This document shows positions 9,222 through 19,016 of a stretch of 64,000 nucleotides of DNA, piece by piece. The translations under genes and the position numbers were made by a program. This DNA is from a bacterium SCSIO 12643 (GTDB lineage Bacteria > Bacteroidota > Bacteroidia > Flavobacteriales_G > Salibacteraceae), in the NCBI GenBank assembly GCA_024398135.1, contig CP073750.1:3596001-3660000 (forward strand). Direction: 5' to 3'. Every line of letters begins with the position of its first letter. Within the stretch, counting starts at the first letter, position 1. The notes beneath the pieces are model-generated. The model ran no database searches and was not told where the DNA came from. It was given only the letters and a program-made list of their open reading frames with translations.

Positions 9222-9596
9222 CTATTTCTTTAATTTCTGATCCCAATCAATAATTTGATCTTCACAGTTCCCCGTACCTTCTACTTTTTTATGAACTGTC
9301 CCGGTATAGATATTTCCTTCCTCAATATGGTTTCTGACCACAAAGTCTACATCGGTTTTTACATCTCGAATTTCAGCAAAAGTGTGCGTACCTTCAGCAT
9401 ATTCAATGTTTCCATCAAAATCTACCAGGACGATATACATGTTTTTATCGTGGGGATCTTCAGAAACATCAATGATACGCATGTTAAACTTTTCCTGAGT
9501 ATAATCACATGGACCTGAATTCGTGTTATTACCACAAGAAACAAGCATTCTAAGGCTTAAAAAAACAAACAGAGATGCAATAGAAAATTTTGTCAT
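9222..9596 (-). CDS. Small lipoprotein of unknown function
   Basis: The 124-residue protein has a type II signal peptide with Cys21 (LRMLVSCGNN), so it should be anchored to a membrane. The mature part shows strands such as MYIVLVDFDGNIEYAEGTHTF and two cysteines (GPCDYT, GNCEDQ) that may pair. I recognise no family. It is the first gene of a two-gene minus-strand unit with meaB. Confidence 0.65.
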   Translation of the reverse strand: MTKFSIASLFVFLSLRMLVSCGNNTNSGPCDYTQEKFNMRIIDVSEDPHDKNMYIVLVDFDGNIEYAEGTHTFAEIRDVKTDVDFVVRNHIEEGNIYTGTVHKKVEGTGNCEDQIIDWDQKLKK

Positions 9597-9726
9597 GAAA
9601 TTGTCGTTTAATTTTGAACCGCAAGTTAAGAATTATCTGTGTTTTAAATAATCATTAAGAGCGGTTATTTGCGCTGTAAATTCATTAAATTTGTAGTTTA
9701 TCTTTTGGAGAAATCCGTGCGAGAAA

Positions 9727-11022
9727 ATGTCTGATCAATCATCAATAAAAAGCAATATGGGGAATCGTATGATCCGTCATCCACGTAATGTTTGGGTGGT
9801 TAGGATACTTGCGGTATTGGTGATTTTGTCTACTTTAGAGGTTGATAGTTCATATGTGCAAAAACATATGCCACATCGAGGAAGTATCTGGGCGGAAAAT
9901 TGGATTGCGGAAAATGGGTTGGATTTACCATTTGTGGACCTTGTGGATTTTCCTGTTTTAATGGCTGAAAATCTAACTGAAGATGATGAGGTGACACCCG
10001 ATTTGAAAACCACCGTTATTCGTAAATCAAATAGTATCGAAAATACCTCGCAAAAGGTGGATGTACCGGATATATATGCTTCTAATCAGACAGATGTTAG
10101 TATAACTAGAGAAGAGGAGCGTATGTATTTGCTAGCAATGGTTCAGGATTTAAAGTTAAATAATCCAGATGTTTTTGAAACGTCCATTATAGCTAGAGAA
10201 AAATCACAAGAGGAATACGAATCTGATTTACAAAAAGCATATGCGCAATCAGCAACTATTGATGCGTTTGAAATGGATAAAATGAATAAACCTGTATCGT
10301 GGATGGCTCAGGGTGCCGTTGGCCCTCAATATTCCTCGGGAATGATTGGACAACCAAGTGGAGAAGCATATGCAGGCGCAAGTAATATTGATAATTTAGT
10401 TGCACAGCAACAAGGTGTTGGGCAAAGTATCTCAAATCAGGCGTTCACAGCAATGTTAAATGTGGGGGTGACTTTAGGAAGTCAGTTTGAGTTATTATCC
10501 GGTGTAAACTTTACACAAATGGATGGTTCACATGATACGTATTATGACTCTCAGGTGGAGAAAACGCAAACTATATTTACCTCTACTGCTGATGGAAATA
10601 ACAATGGAAATAAATCGGTAGAAACAGTTCAGGAGCAGGTGACTTATACCAATTATTTTTCTGATACGTTAAGAGCAAATTACAGAATTTCAAGTTTTGA
10701 AATTCCATTGGTATTGAGATATAATTTTGGAAAACAAAAAGTTAATTATTTCCTTTCTTCCGGGATTTCGACCAATATTGGAAACTATTATTCTGCAAGT
10801 TATCAATCTGGTGAAATTGGTACAGGAAATATTAATGAAGTGGGATATGGGGTGCAAGCTGTAAACCTATTGTTGGGAATTGGAATCCAGTATAAAGCTT
10901 CGCAAAATATCAGTATTCAATTATCTCCAGGTTACAAATACGGAATCCCTGTAGCGCATAGAATCTATCAAACCCCGGTTTCTTCTTTAGGGTTATTTAC
11001 AGGTTTGAATTATTACTTTTAA
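9727..11022 (+). CDS. Membrane-anchored outer-membrane-barrel-like protein
   Basis: The 431-residue protein carries one N-terminal hydrophobic segment (WVVRILAVLVILSTLEV, about 24-42) and a long acidic, low-complexity linker (about 80-230). The C-terminal half looks like an eight-stranded barrel of the PorT/OmpA-like type (SSFEIPLVLRYNFGKQKVNY, VNLLLGIGIQYKASQNISI, ending SLGLFTGLNYYF). Bacteroidota contain many such proteins with no assigned role. The unusual N-terminal anchor with no clear cleavage site is reminiscent of anti-sigma-like trans-envelope proteins, but no sigma factor is adjacent, so this is only a thought. Confidence 0.6.
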   Translation: MSDQSSIKSNMGNRMIRHPRNVWVVRILAVLVILSTLEVDSSYVQKHMPHRGSIWAENWIAENGLDLPFVDLVDFPVLMAENLTEDDEVTPDLKTTVIRKSNSIENTSQKVDVPDIYASNQTDVSITREEERMYLLAMVQDLKLNNPDVFETSIIAREKSQEEYESDLQKAYAQSATIDAFEMDKMNKPVSWMAQGAVGPQYSSGMIGQPSGEAYAGASNIDNLVAQQQGVGQSISNQAFTAMLNVGVTLGSQFELLSGVNFTQMDGSHDTYYDSQVEKTQTIFTSTADGNNNGNKSVETVQEQVTYTNYFSDTLRANYRISSFEIPLVLRYNFGKQKVNYFLSSGISTNIGNYYSASYQSGEIGTGNINEVGYGVQAVNLLLGIGIQYKASQNISIQLSPGYKYGIPVAHRIYQTPVSSLGLFTGLNYYF

Positions 11023-11035
11023 TTCATTCTTTACA

Positions 11036-12280
11036 TTAGAAAATCGTTGTAACAACTTTTCCTTTCAATGTACTTCCAATAGTAGGATTATTTTTCGATT
11101 TTGATTTTAAATCATTAGATTTTACAACCCAATCGGTATCTGTATCAAAAATGGTAAGATTGGCTTTCTGATCAGTTTCAATCACACCTACTTGTTGATT
11201 GAATAGTGCTCTTGGTTTCTCTGAAATAGCGCTTACCCAGGTTTCCAGATCAATTTGTTTAGATAAATGGGTATGATACAAACTAAATGCAGTTTCGATA
11301 CTAGATTGACCATATCCAGCTAAATCAAATTCACACTGTTTTTCTTCAATATTTTGCGGCATATGATTCGTTGAAATACAATCGATAGTGCCATCTTTAA
11401 TTCCTTTTACTAAAGCTTTACGATCCGCTTCCGTACGTAAGGGAGGAGTCACTTTGAAATTAGAATCGAATTCTGTTAAAACGGTATCATTCCAGATCAA
11501 ATTCGCAATTGCCACATCACAAGTTACTTTTAAACCACGCTTTTTAGCACGTTTAATTTGATCTACTGCGTTTGCGGTGCTGATATGCATAAAGTGAATG
11601 GCTGCATCACAATACTCTGCTACAGCCAGATCTCTTGCCACACGAATTTCTTCGCTTAAAGAAGGTATAGATTTTAAACCTAAGCCCGTACTTACTTCAC
11701 CTTCATGAACTACTCCGTTTTGCGAAATTCTCGTGTCGTTAGGATAAACGATAACTTTACCATCGAACGTTTTGCTATATAATAATGCACGTTTTAATAA
11801 ATCCGGATTTTCTATAGAGTGGTGTCCATCGGAAAACCCAACAGCACCGGATAAATGTAAATCGTACAATTCAGAGAAATTTTGTCCTTTTAATTCTTCG
11901 GTTAGCGTAGCAAAACTTTTGATTTCCGTAGCGAGTCCTTTAGCCTGATTTTCAATAAATCTAATTTGTGCTTTATTATCTGTAACCGGATGATTATCTG
12001 CAGAAATAACCACGGTAGTAAACCCTCCATTTTTTGCAGCTAATGCTCCCGATTTTAAATCTTCTTTATGCTCAAACCCAGGCTCATTAAATTGTGCATG
12101 TAAGTCTATCCATCCCGTTGATACATGTAAATCGTTTCCCTCGATGATATTTTTTGCCTTCGTAGTGATGTTAGATTTAATCGCTGTGATTACACCTCTT
12201 TCAATCAGAATATCTTTTTGAGATAAATGATGAGAACTTTGTGCATTTACAATTCGTGCGTTTTTTATTAATGTGCTCAT
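11036..12280 (-). CDS. Dihydroorotase-like amidohydrolase, metal ligands lost
   Basis: The 414 residues align along their length with class I dihydroorotase, the third enzyme of pyrimidine synthesis. Conserved frames include WIDLHAQFNEPGFEHKED, SGAVGFSDGHHS, HFMHISTANAV, KVTPPLRTEADR and CISTNHMPQN. Of the six usual metal ligands, H61, D151 and H232 remain, but the second His of HxH is Gln63, the HCED segment is YPND (179-182), and the catalytic Asp of TDHAPH is Asn305. This predicts a catalytically dead homologue, comparable to the PyrC' subunit that supports aspartate transcarbamoylase in Pseudomonas. Its start overlaps the stop of the BatA-like gene by 4 nt, indicating translational coupling. 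Confidence 0.85.
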   Translation of the reverse strand: MSTLIKNARIVNAQSSHHLSQKDILIERGVITAIKSNITTKAKNIIEGNDLHVSTGWIDLHAQFNEPGFEHKEDLKSGALAAKNGGFTTVVISADNHPVTDNKAQIRFIENQAKGLATEIKSFATLTEELKGQNFSELYDLHLSGAVGFSDGHHSIENPDLLKRALLYSKTFDGKVIVYPNDTRISQNGVVHEGEVSTGLGLKSIPSLSEEIRVARDLAVAEYCDAAIHFMHISTANAVDQIKRAKKRGLKVTCDVAIANLIWNDTVLTEFDSNFKVTPPLRTEADRKALVKGIKDGTIDCISTNHMPQNIEEKQCEFDLAGYGQSSIETAFSLYHTHLSKQIDLETWVSAISEKPRALFNQQVGVIETDQKANLTIFDTDTDWVVKSNDLKSKSKNNPTIGSTLKGKVVTTIF

Positions 12281-14310
12281 AATACCGAAGGTTTAAAATA
12301 TCTAATCAGAATAATTTCTATAGCCAGAAATAGTAAGGCGAGTAGAATAAACCAGCGCCATAATTCTATTCCGGTTTCACGTTTTTCAAATTCGTCAGAA
12401 AAGTTTTCAATAGAACTATCAAAAACACTAAAGTTAGTAAGGTTCAGACTATCAATTATACTTTCCAAATCAGAGTTTGAATAGCAATCAGGATTTGATT
12501 CGATTCTGGAATAATTGAAAGAGAGTAGGCCAACAATACTATCAGGAGTTTGAAGTGTATAATTCCCAGCTTGTTTAATTGCATCGTGAAAAATGAGTTG
12601 CACTCCGTTGTTGGTTGGATATTTTTCAGGTATAATATCCAGGTTCTGATCTACAATGTGATATAGAATGTCATTATGCGTTTCAGGTTGTTTAATTGTT
12701 ACGTATTGATCTTCGCCAATAGTTTGATATAGATTAAACTGCGGAGAACTATTAAATGCAATTTGAAAAAATGTGGGAAGAAAAATACTGTGGATTCTAA
12801 AATTACTGAACGAAGCGTTTAATGGTAAGCTAAACAAGAATACCTGACCTTTCTCTGCTTTCCAGGTAGATAATATGGGATGTTGGTTTACTGTTTTCAA
12901 TAAGACATCTTGTTGTGAATTTGATGACAACGTGAAGTGTTGGTATACATCGGGTAGATTAATTTTCTCCTGGTTATGCGTGAATACATCCTGATAAATA
13001 TGATGATTTAAGTTGATGAAATTGACACGTGTAGAATCATTATCAATACCGGTAATAACTGAACCTTTAAGTGAGGTTAGGAGCGTATTTAATTCAATTT
13101 GATTTTGATCCGAAGAAGGAACAACAATTAAGTGTCCACCATTTTTTACAAATTGCTGTATCGAAGCAATCATCCCTGAGCTAAAATGATTGATTTCATT
13201 TAAGATGACCAAATCTTGCAACATAATGGAATTGAAATCCAGCTTGGATTGATGACTTTCATGGAATTCAAAATAAGGTTCTGTAAGGAAAGCAGTTTTT
13301 ATATTATCGGAACTTTGATCTGATGAAATAGATAATACTTTGATCTTATCCAGTACATTATAACTGAAATAGAAAGCATTGTCAAAAATGATAGGCCGAT
13401 CATTGATCTGGATCATTCCTTTATGCCACCCGGTAATTTTTGAATTGAACACTAAAAACGTATCTATTTGCGATTTTGCCGGAATATCAAAATTTCCAAA
13501 AGACCTTTGCGTGCTATCAATGAATAGAGTGGTGCGCACACCTTCAATATTCTTGGAACTATGATTGGTTAATCTAAAGTGAATCTCTTCAGGTGTATTG
13601 GTACGATGAACCGGGTTTTCAAACCAAACAGAATCTACAGATATATTTTGTGATAATATGGGTTGAATTGGAATCAGAGTGTAATTGATTAATGTATCTG
13701 TTGGTACAGATGAGAAATCAAATTGTGATTTATGAAAATCAGAAATAATAAAGCTATTATAGGCAGATTCTGAAAATGCAGAAGCCTGTCTTTTTACAAT
13801 ATGATCCAGAAGTTGTGTTTTGTTATTGATTTCAAGCTCCTGAAGTTTTTTAGTAAGTTCTGTGGTCGGATATAAATGTTGTTCTGCTCCCGTAAAATTA
13901 TTTGATAGTAGTTGATGATTGACATGTTGAGGAAGTTGATCAACCAGTTGGTACCCAATTTCTCTGGCTACATCAAAAACACGTCCTTCTGCATTTTTAT
14001 TTTCGGTACTAAATGAGTTGTCAATATATATCGTAGAAGATACCTTCTGACTATTCGAATTTTGATCTGATACGGGTATAAAAGGTTGGGCAAACACCAA
14101 AACCACTGCAGTTATTGCAAGCATCCTGCTCAAGAGGATCAGCAAGTGTTTAAGATTAGATTTTGCTTTAGTAGAATGTTTAACTTCCTTTAAAAAAGCA
14201 ACATTACTGAAGTAAACCTTTTTGTATCTCTGAAAATTAAATAGGTGTATTATTACGGGGATTAAAACCGCTATAAGTGCTAAAAGAAACTGCGGATACA
14301 GAAAACTCAT
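12277..14310 (-). CDS. BatA/vWA-type membrane protein
   Basis: The 677-residue protein begins with the BatA signature: a first membrane segment (LYPQFLLALIAVLIPVIIHL), FQRYKKVYFSNVAFLKEV, and a second segment (LLILLSRMLAITAVVLVF). A von Willebrand-A-like periplasmic domain follows (SSTIYIDNSFSTENKNAEG), then beta-rich and glutamine-amidotransferase-like folds (FVKNGGHLIVVPSSDQ), and a final membrane helix near the C-terminus (WRWFILLALLFLAIEIILI). BatA-type proteins were linked to aerotolerance in Bacteroides, but the role of this long form is unsettled. The dihydroorotase-like gene overlaps its end by 4 nt. Confidence 0.85.
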   Translation of the reverse strand: MSFLYPQFLLALIAVLIPVIIHLFNFQRYKKVYFSNVAFLKEVKHSTKAKSNLKHLLILLSRMLAITAVVLVFAQPFIPVSDQNSNSQKVSSTIYIDNSFSTENKNAEGRVFDVAREIGYQLVDQLPQHVNHQLLSNNFTGAEQHLYPTTELTKKLQELEINNKTQLLDHIVKRQASAFSESAYNSFIISDFHKSQFDFSSVPTDTLINYTLIPIQPILSQNISVDSVWFENPVHRTNTPEEIHFRLTNHSSKNIEGVRTTLFIDSTQRSFGNFDIPAKSQIDTFLVFNSKITGWHKGMIQINDRPIIFDNAFYFSYNVLDKIKVLSISSDQSSDNIKTAFLTEPYFEFHESHQSKLDFNSIMLQDLVILNEINHFSSGMIASIQQFVKNGGHLIVVPSSDQNQIELNTLLTSLKGSVITGIDNDSTRVNFINLNHHIYQDVFTHNQEKINLPDVYQHFTLSSNSQQDVLLKTVNQHPILSTWKAEKGQVFLFSLPLNASFSNFRIHSIFLPTFFQIAFNSSPQFNLYQTIGEDQYVTIKQPETHNDILYHIVDQNLDIIPEKYPTNNGVQLIFHDAIKQAGNYTLQTPDSIVGLLSFNYSRIESNPDCYSNSDLESIIDSLNLTNFSVFDSSIENFSDEFEKRETGIELWRWFILLALLFLAIEIILIRYFKPSVL

Positions 14311-14550
14311 TAAAAGGCAAATTTATATAAGCCGCTCGTATTGGAAGCATAAGACTAAGGATTTATTTTAACAATTTGGAAGTAAAATGCTAAGAGGTTG
14401 AATGCTAAAAAAATGTGAAATGTGGATTAAAAGTGAGGAAAATCACGAAGATTTGTATTTTTAAGCACCACCTTTGTGTCATTAAATTATCGAAGTTATT
14501 GTTGTATGGGGTATAACATCAGTAATAACAGACTTAAATTTTTATAAAAT

Positions 14551-15972
14551 ATGTACGTAGAACAATTGTATACAGGCTGTATAGCAGTAGGAACTTATTA
14601 TATTGAATCAGAGGGCGAAGCAGCAATTATTGATCCATTAAGAGATCCAGAGCCATATATGGTAATGGCTGCCGAAAGAGGTGTAAATATTAAATATGTA
14701 TTTGTTACACACTTCCATGCAGATTTTGTTTCAGGTCATGTGGATTTAGCAGAAAAAACAGGCGCAACAATCGTATTTGGACCAACAGCAAAACCAGGGT
14801 ATGATATTCATGTTGGTGAAGACAATGAGATATTTAAAATTGGAGGAGTAGAGTTAAAATTGTTACATACTCCTGGGCATACCATGGAATCATCTAGTTT
14901 CTTATTGTTTGATGAAAATGGTTTGGAACATGCAATTTTTACAGGTGATGCACTGTTTTTAGGAGATGTAGGTAGACCGGATTTAGCAGTAAAGTCTGAT
15001 TTAACTCAAGAAGATTTAGCAGGAATGTTATTCGATTCATTGAGAAATAAAATTATGCCTTTACCAGATCGTATTTTGGTATACCCAAATCATGGCGCAG
15101 GATCTGCTTGTGGTAAGAGTATGAGTAAAGACACAGTGGACACTTTAGGTAATCAGAAACTGACGAACTATGCACTCCGTGCGGATATGACCAAAGAGGA
15201 ATTCATTAAAGAGATTCTTACTGGTTTAACTCCACCACCACAATATTTCCCCAAAAATGCAATGATGAATATGAAAGGAACAAATCATTTTGATGATGTT
15301 CTGGCAAAGGGAATGAGAGGTTTGTCTTGTGTTGAGGTTCAGGAAAAAATGGCGGAAGGTTGTTTGGTTTTAGATACCAGATCACACGCAGACTTCCAAT
15401 ATGGTTATATTCCAGGGTCTATGAGTATCGGATTGGATGGAAACTTTGCCATGTGGGTTGGCGCATTAATTGAAGATATCAATCAGGAAATCGTAATCAT
15501 TACGGAACCAGGTAGAGAAAGAGAAGCGGTAACACGTTTATCCAGAGTAGGGTATGATAACTGTGTGGGTTATTTGATTGGTGGTTTTGATGCATGGAAA
15601 ACTGCGGGTAAAGAAGTAGAAACAATCAATGTGGTTCACCCGAGAGATATCGAGTTTATTAAGGAAAGAGAGAATGGAATTAATATCATTGATGTAAGAG
15701 CTGAAGGGGAGTGGGAAGCACAACATTTAGTAGATGCAGAGCATTTCCCATTGGCAAGAATACATTATAACCTAAATCAATTGGATAAGGATAAAAAGAT
15801 GTATTTCCATTGTGCTGCAGGATACCGTTCAATGATGGCCATTACCATTTTGAAGAACTACGGATACAAAAATGAGAATCTGGTAAATATTGATGGAGGG
15901 TTTGATGAAATCTTAAAATCTGATTTAGCTGTTACTGATTATGTATGCCCGACTACAACAATGGCTACATAA
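14551..15972 (+). CDS. MBL-fold persulfide dioxygenase-like protein with two rhodanese domains
   Basis: The 473 residues comprise a metallo-beta-lactamase domain (1-250) and two rhodanese domains (about 265-370 and 375-465). Metal motifs are H54xH56xD58, HTPGHTMESS, FTGDALFLGDVGRPD and NHGAG, which match persulfide dioxygenase/ETHE1-type iron enzymes that oxidise glutathione or low-molecular-weight persulfides. The first rhodanese domain lacks the active cysteine (ITEPGRE in its place), whereas the second has Cys421 in FHCAAGYRSM. This order resembles CstB-like sulfide detoxification proteins. It stands alone, with a shared terminator after it. Confidence 0.88.
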   Translation: MYVEQLYTGCIAVGTYYIESEGEAAIIDPLRDPEPYMVMAAERGVNIKYVFVTHFHADFVSGHVDLAEKTGATIVFGPTAKPGYDIHVGEDNEIFKIGGVELKLLHTPGHTMESSSFLLFDENGLEHAIFTGDALFLGDVGRPDLAVKSDLTQEDLAGMLFDSLRNKIMPLPDRILVYPNHGAGSACGKSMSKDTVDTLGNQKLTNYALRADMTKEEFIKEILTGLTPPPQYFPKNAMMNMKGTNHFDDVLAKGMRGLSCVEVQEKMAEGCLVLDTRSHADFQYGYIPGSMSIGLDGNFAMWVGALIEDINQEIVIITEPGREREAVTRLSRVGYDNCVGYLIGGFDAWKTAGKEVETINVVHPRDIEFIKERENGINIIDVRAEGEWEAQHLVDAEHFPLARIHYNLNQLDKDKKMYFHCAAGYRSMMAITILKNYGYKNENLVNIDGGFDEILKSDLAVTDYVCPTTTMAT

Positions 15973-15990
15973 GAAATAAAAGATCAATAA

Positions 15991-16020
15991 AAAAGCCGGG
16001 TAAATCCCGGCTTTTTTATT
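15991..16020. terminator. Bidirectional intrinsic terminator
   Basis: The stem AAAAGCCGGG/CCCGGCTTTT with loop TAAAT lies between the convergent MBL-rhodanese and peptidase genes. It has A- and T-runs on both sides, so it can end transcription in either direction. Confidence 0.88.
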
Positions 16021-16034
16021 GATCAATGTTTTGA

Positions 16035-18191
16035 TTAGATATATGCTTCAATATAATCTAGAATTTTTTGCATTAAGTGTACACGGTCTTTACCATATAC
16101 GTTGTGTTCATGTCCAGGGTATTCAAAGTAATCTACTTGAACTCCATGTTTAATACACTCTTTTAAGAATAAATCAGAATGTTGTTTTACGACAGTTGGA
16201 TCCACAGTTCCGTGAATGATCAATAATTTATCCTTTAAATCCTTCGCACGCTCTAAATTTGAAGTCAATTTATAACCTTCAGCGTTGTCTTCAGGAGTAT
16301 CCATATAACGTTCTGTATACATGACTTCGTAGTATTTCCAATCCATTACCGGACCTCCGGCAGCACCTACTTTGAAAAGGCCTGGGTGGGAAGTTAATAA
16401 ACTGGTCGTCATAAAACCACCATAACTCCAGCCATGAACGGCAACACGTTTAGCATCTATATAACTTAGGCTTTTGAGGTAGTCTAAACCCGCCAATTGG
16501 TCTTTCATTTCAACTTGCCCCAGATTTCTAAAAGTAGCTTGCTCAAATTCGATACCTCTGTTGGTACTTCCGCGACCATCCACCGTAAAAACAATGTAAC
16601 CTTTATTGGCAAAATGGTGCATCCACAAAGGAGCACTACCCAACCATGAAGAGTGGAGGAGTTGTACTCCGGGACCGTTATATACATAGATTAATACCGG
16701 ATATTTTTTGGACTCATCAAAATCATATGGATAAATAGTTCTGGTATGCAGAATAGTTTGTCCGTCATCGGCTTTAATGGTTCCCATTCTGGTTGCTCCA
16801 ATTTTATAATCTTTTAATGGATTTTCAGCAGTCATTAAGTTTGATACCGAATGATTGTCTAACTCAACCAGATCATAGGAGGTAGGAATGGTAAGAGAAG
16901 AACTCTTTGTGATCGCATATTTGGTATTTGAATTAAACCAAACGTATGAATGATAGGCATCCCCTTTTGTAATTTGAATAGGTTCAGAATTTCCACCATC
17001 AGTAATAGCGACTTCAAAAAGATGTTGATCTATTTTATCTTTATGGTTCCCCATAAACCATAATTTTCTGGATTTTTCATTATAGCCCACATATGAGCGT
17101 ACCAAAATATCATCGGTATTGATGTGCCAATTGGTATTTCCACCAATATTGTAAAAATAGAATTGGTTTAGACCACTTTTTTCGCTCATCCATAAGAAGT
17201 CTTCTTTTCCGATGAAATACATCGGATGCATTGGATGCACATATTTTTCATTTTTCTCAGATAAAATCTCTTTTACGAAATCTCCGTTTTGTGCATTGTA
17301 TTGCTTTAAATGAAGCTCCTTTTGGTTTCGACTTAAATTAGCCGCATATATGTATTTATCATTCGGACCCCAGGATAATGAAGTTAAATAGTCTTCAATA
17401 TTGTTTTCAGATTTTAAATAAGTCACCCCTTTTTTACCCACATTAAAGATTCCAATTTTCACCTCTTCACTGGCCATTCCAGCCATTGGGTATTTGGTGT
17501 TTTTCAATTGCGCAGGTCTGGATGTATAATCTACTAAAGGATAGTCGGTAACTTTTGACTCGTCTTTTTCATAAAATGCCAGAGATTTACCTGATGTACT
17601 CCAAATCACTCCTTGAACAATACCAAACTCCACACGACTCACTGTTTGTCCAGCCACAATGTTAGGATCAGTATGGTTCGTAATTTGTACTTCCTCACCA
17701 TCTATTATGGCAAATAGATTATTGTCTTTAGTATAAGACATATCAGCCGAATTTGGTCTGAATTCGATATTGGCAGCTCCTTTAGGAACAGCGTACAGTT
17801 TGGTCGCTTCTTTGGTTTTAGTGTTAAAACTAAAAACCATACCTGTATAAACAAAGTACGCTTCAGATTTGTTTAACCAGTGGAAAGTTGGAATTCTGGT
17901 CATGGCCTTTTTTACTAAAAGCTGAGCCGATAGTTTGTTTTTGGTAATAATTTCAGTTTTTGAAAAACTAGAAGCATCTACCATAACCAAAGTCTGAGTA
18001 CCTTCATTTTTTTCTACGTAGGTATAAGAATTGGTATTCGGAATCCAGTTGATATTGGATAATCTTTCCGGAGCTAGATTCCGTCTTCTTCCCATAACAG
18101 CTTCCTCAAGAGTGAGCTCTTTTTGAGCTATTGAAAAAAGTGGAGCCAGTACAAATAGAGCTAATGTAAACTGTAATAAAAACTTTTTCAT
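16035..18191 (-). CDS. S9 family (dipeptidyl peptidase IV-like) prolyl peptidase
   Basis: The 718-residue protein has a signal peptide (cleavage near SIAQ), an N-terminal beta-propeller (about 40-470) and a C-terminal alpha/beta hydrolase. The triad is Ser589 in GWSYGGFM, Asp664 in GTVDPTV, and His696 in GHEHNV. The S9B family removes X-Pro dipeptides from peptides in the periplasm and feeds peptide nutrition in Bacteroidota. Length fits the family (about 700-740). It is monocistronic, ending at a strong shared terminator. Confidence 0.92.
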   Translation of the reverse strand: MKKFLLQFTLALFVLAPLFSIAQKELTLEEAVMGRRRNLAPERLSNINWIPNTNSYTYVEKNEGTQTLVMVDASSFSKTEIITKNKLSAQLLVKKAMTRIPTFHWLNKSEAYFVYTGMVFSFNTKTKEATKLYAVPKGAANIEFRPNSADMSYTKDNNLFAIIDGEEVQITNHTDPNIVAGQTVSRVEFGIVQGVIWSTSGKSLAFYEKDESKVTDYPLVDYTSRPAQLKNTKYPMAGMASEEVKIGIFNVGKKGVTYLKSENNIEDYLTSLSWGPNDKYIYAANLSRNQKELHLKQYNAQNGDFVKEILSEKNEKYVHPMHPMYFIGKEDFLWMSEKSGLNQFYFYNIGGNTNWHINTDDILVRSYVGYNEKSRKLWFMGNHKDKIDQHLFEVAITDGGNSEPIQITKGDAYHSYVWFNSNTKYAITKSSSLTIPTSYDLVELDNHSVSNLMTAENPLKDYKIGATRMGTIKADDGQTILHTRTIYPYDFDESKKYPVLIYVYNGPGVQLLHSSWLGSAPLWMHHFANKGYIVFTVDGRGSTNRGIEFEQATFRNLGQVEMKDQLAGLDYLKSLSYIDAKRVAVHGWSYGGFMTTSLLTSHPGLFKVGAAGGPVMDWKYYEVMYTERYMDTPEDNAEGYKLTSNLERAKDLKDKLLIIHGTVDPTVVKQHSDLFLKECIKHGVQVDYFEYPGHEHNVYGKDRVHLMQKILDYIEAYI

Positions 18192-18242
18192 TTGGACATA
18201 TTTTAATGTGATGATTATATCTTAATCATTGGCGTAAAAGAA

Positions 18243-18992
18243 TCAAATTCGAGTGATTTGCGCAAGGTAATGATTCGTTTCTTCTTCAAAGATTTTAACA
18301 GCTTTGAACCCAGCTTGCTCGGCTTCGTATTGTAGGGAACCAAAATCAATAAAAAGCCAGGGAAAAGGGGTTCCTTTTTCTCCATTGAATTCCATTTGGT
18401 AGTTGATTTCACCATAATAAGGACCGTTGAGATCTAACAATACACTCCCGTCTTCTTCCTGATAAAGATGAATCAAATCACTGCTATCTACGATGATTTG
18501 GCCATTTGGAGTTAGGACTTCTTTAGCTTTGTCAAAAAAGCGCTGGACAAATTCCATTTTACCCATCACACCAAAACCATTCATGAGCATTAATAGTGTA
18601 TCGTATTTTTCATTTTCGATGGTAAAGAAATCCTGAAGAAATACATTTTGAATCCCCTGATTTTTCATAATCTCTACAGCACCTTCTGAGATATCTATGG
18701 CTGTACAATCCTGATTTCTATTTTGAAGTTCTTTCGTATGGATTCCAGTTCCTGCACCAATATCCAGAATCCGACCTTTACACAGATCGAGTGCAATGTT
18801 TTCTAATTCAGGAAATTGTTTTGAAGATCTGAAAAACCATGATATCGGATAGTGATCGGTTTCTGCAATATCAGAATGAACGAGGATCTCCTGTTTGCCA
18901 GGGTTGGCGTGGTAATTCAACAATGCTTTGCCGTAAATATCATTGACCAAGTCGTGATTGTTATTTTTCAATGCCTTAATTTTGTGTTTCAT
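18243..18992 (-). CDS. Class I SAM-dependent methyltransferase
   Basis: The methyltransferase core is clear: motif I ILDIGAGTGIHTKELQ, then CTAIDISEGAVEIMKNQG, YDTLLMLMNGFGVMGKMEF, and LTPNGQIIVDSSD. The ATG at 18992 (249 residues, MKHKIKALKNNN) is preferred because an upstream in-frame start at 19079 would run over the divergent gene at 19017. The substrate is not evident. Residues upstream of motif I (DHYPISWFFRSSKQFPELE) are typical of this Bacteroidota subgroup, which is annotated only as a methyltransferase. Confidence 0.85.
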   Translation of the reverse strand: MKHKIKALKNNNHDLVNDIYGKALLNYHANPGKQEILVHSDIAETDHYPISWFFRSSKQFPELENIALDLCKGRILDIGAGTGIHTKELQNRNQDCTAIDISEGAVEIMKNQGIQNVFLQDFFTIENEKYDTLLMLMNGFGVMGKMEFVQRFFDKAKEVLTPNGQIIVDSSDLIHLYQEEDGSVLLDLNGPYYGEINYQMEFNGEKGTPFPWLFIDFGSLQYEAEQAGFKAVKIFEEETNHYLAQITRI

Positions 18993-19016
18993 CACAAAAG
19001 TATTGAAGTATAAATT

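Noticed and set aside
9668-9693. Promoter of the 9727 gene (TTTG at 9668, TAAATTTG at 9686)
   Set aside because: The -7-like box fits, but the spacing of 14 nt to the upstream TTTG is too short for the usual Bacteroidota promoter, so it is not listed as a feature.
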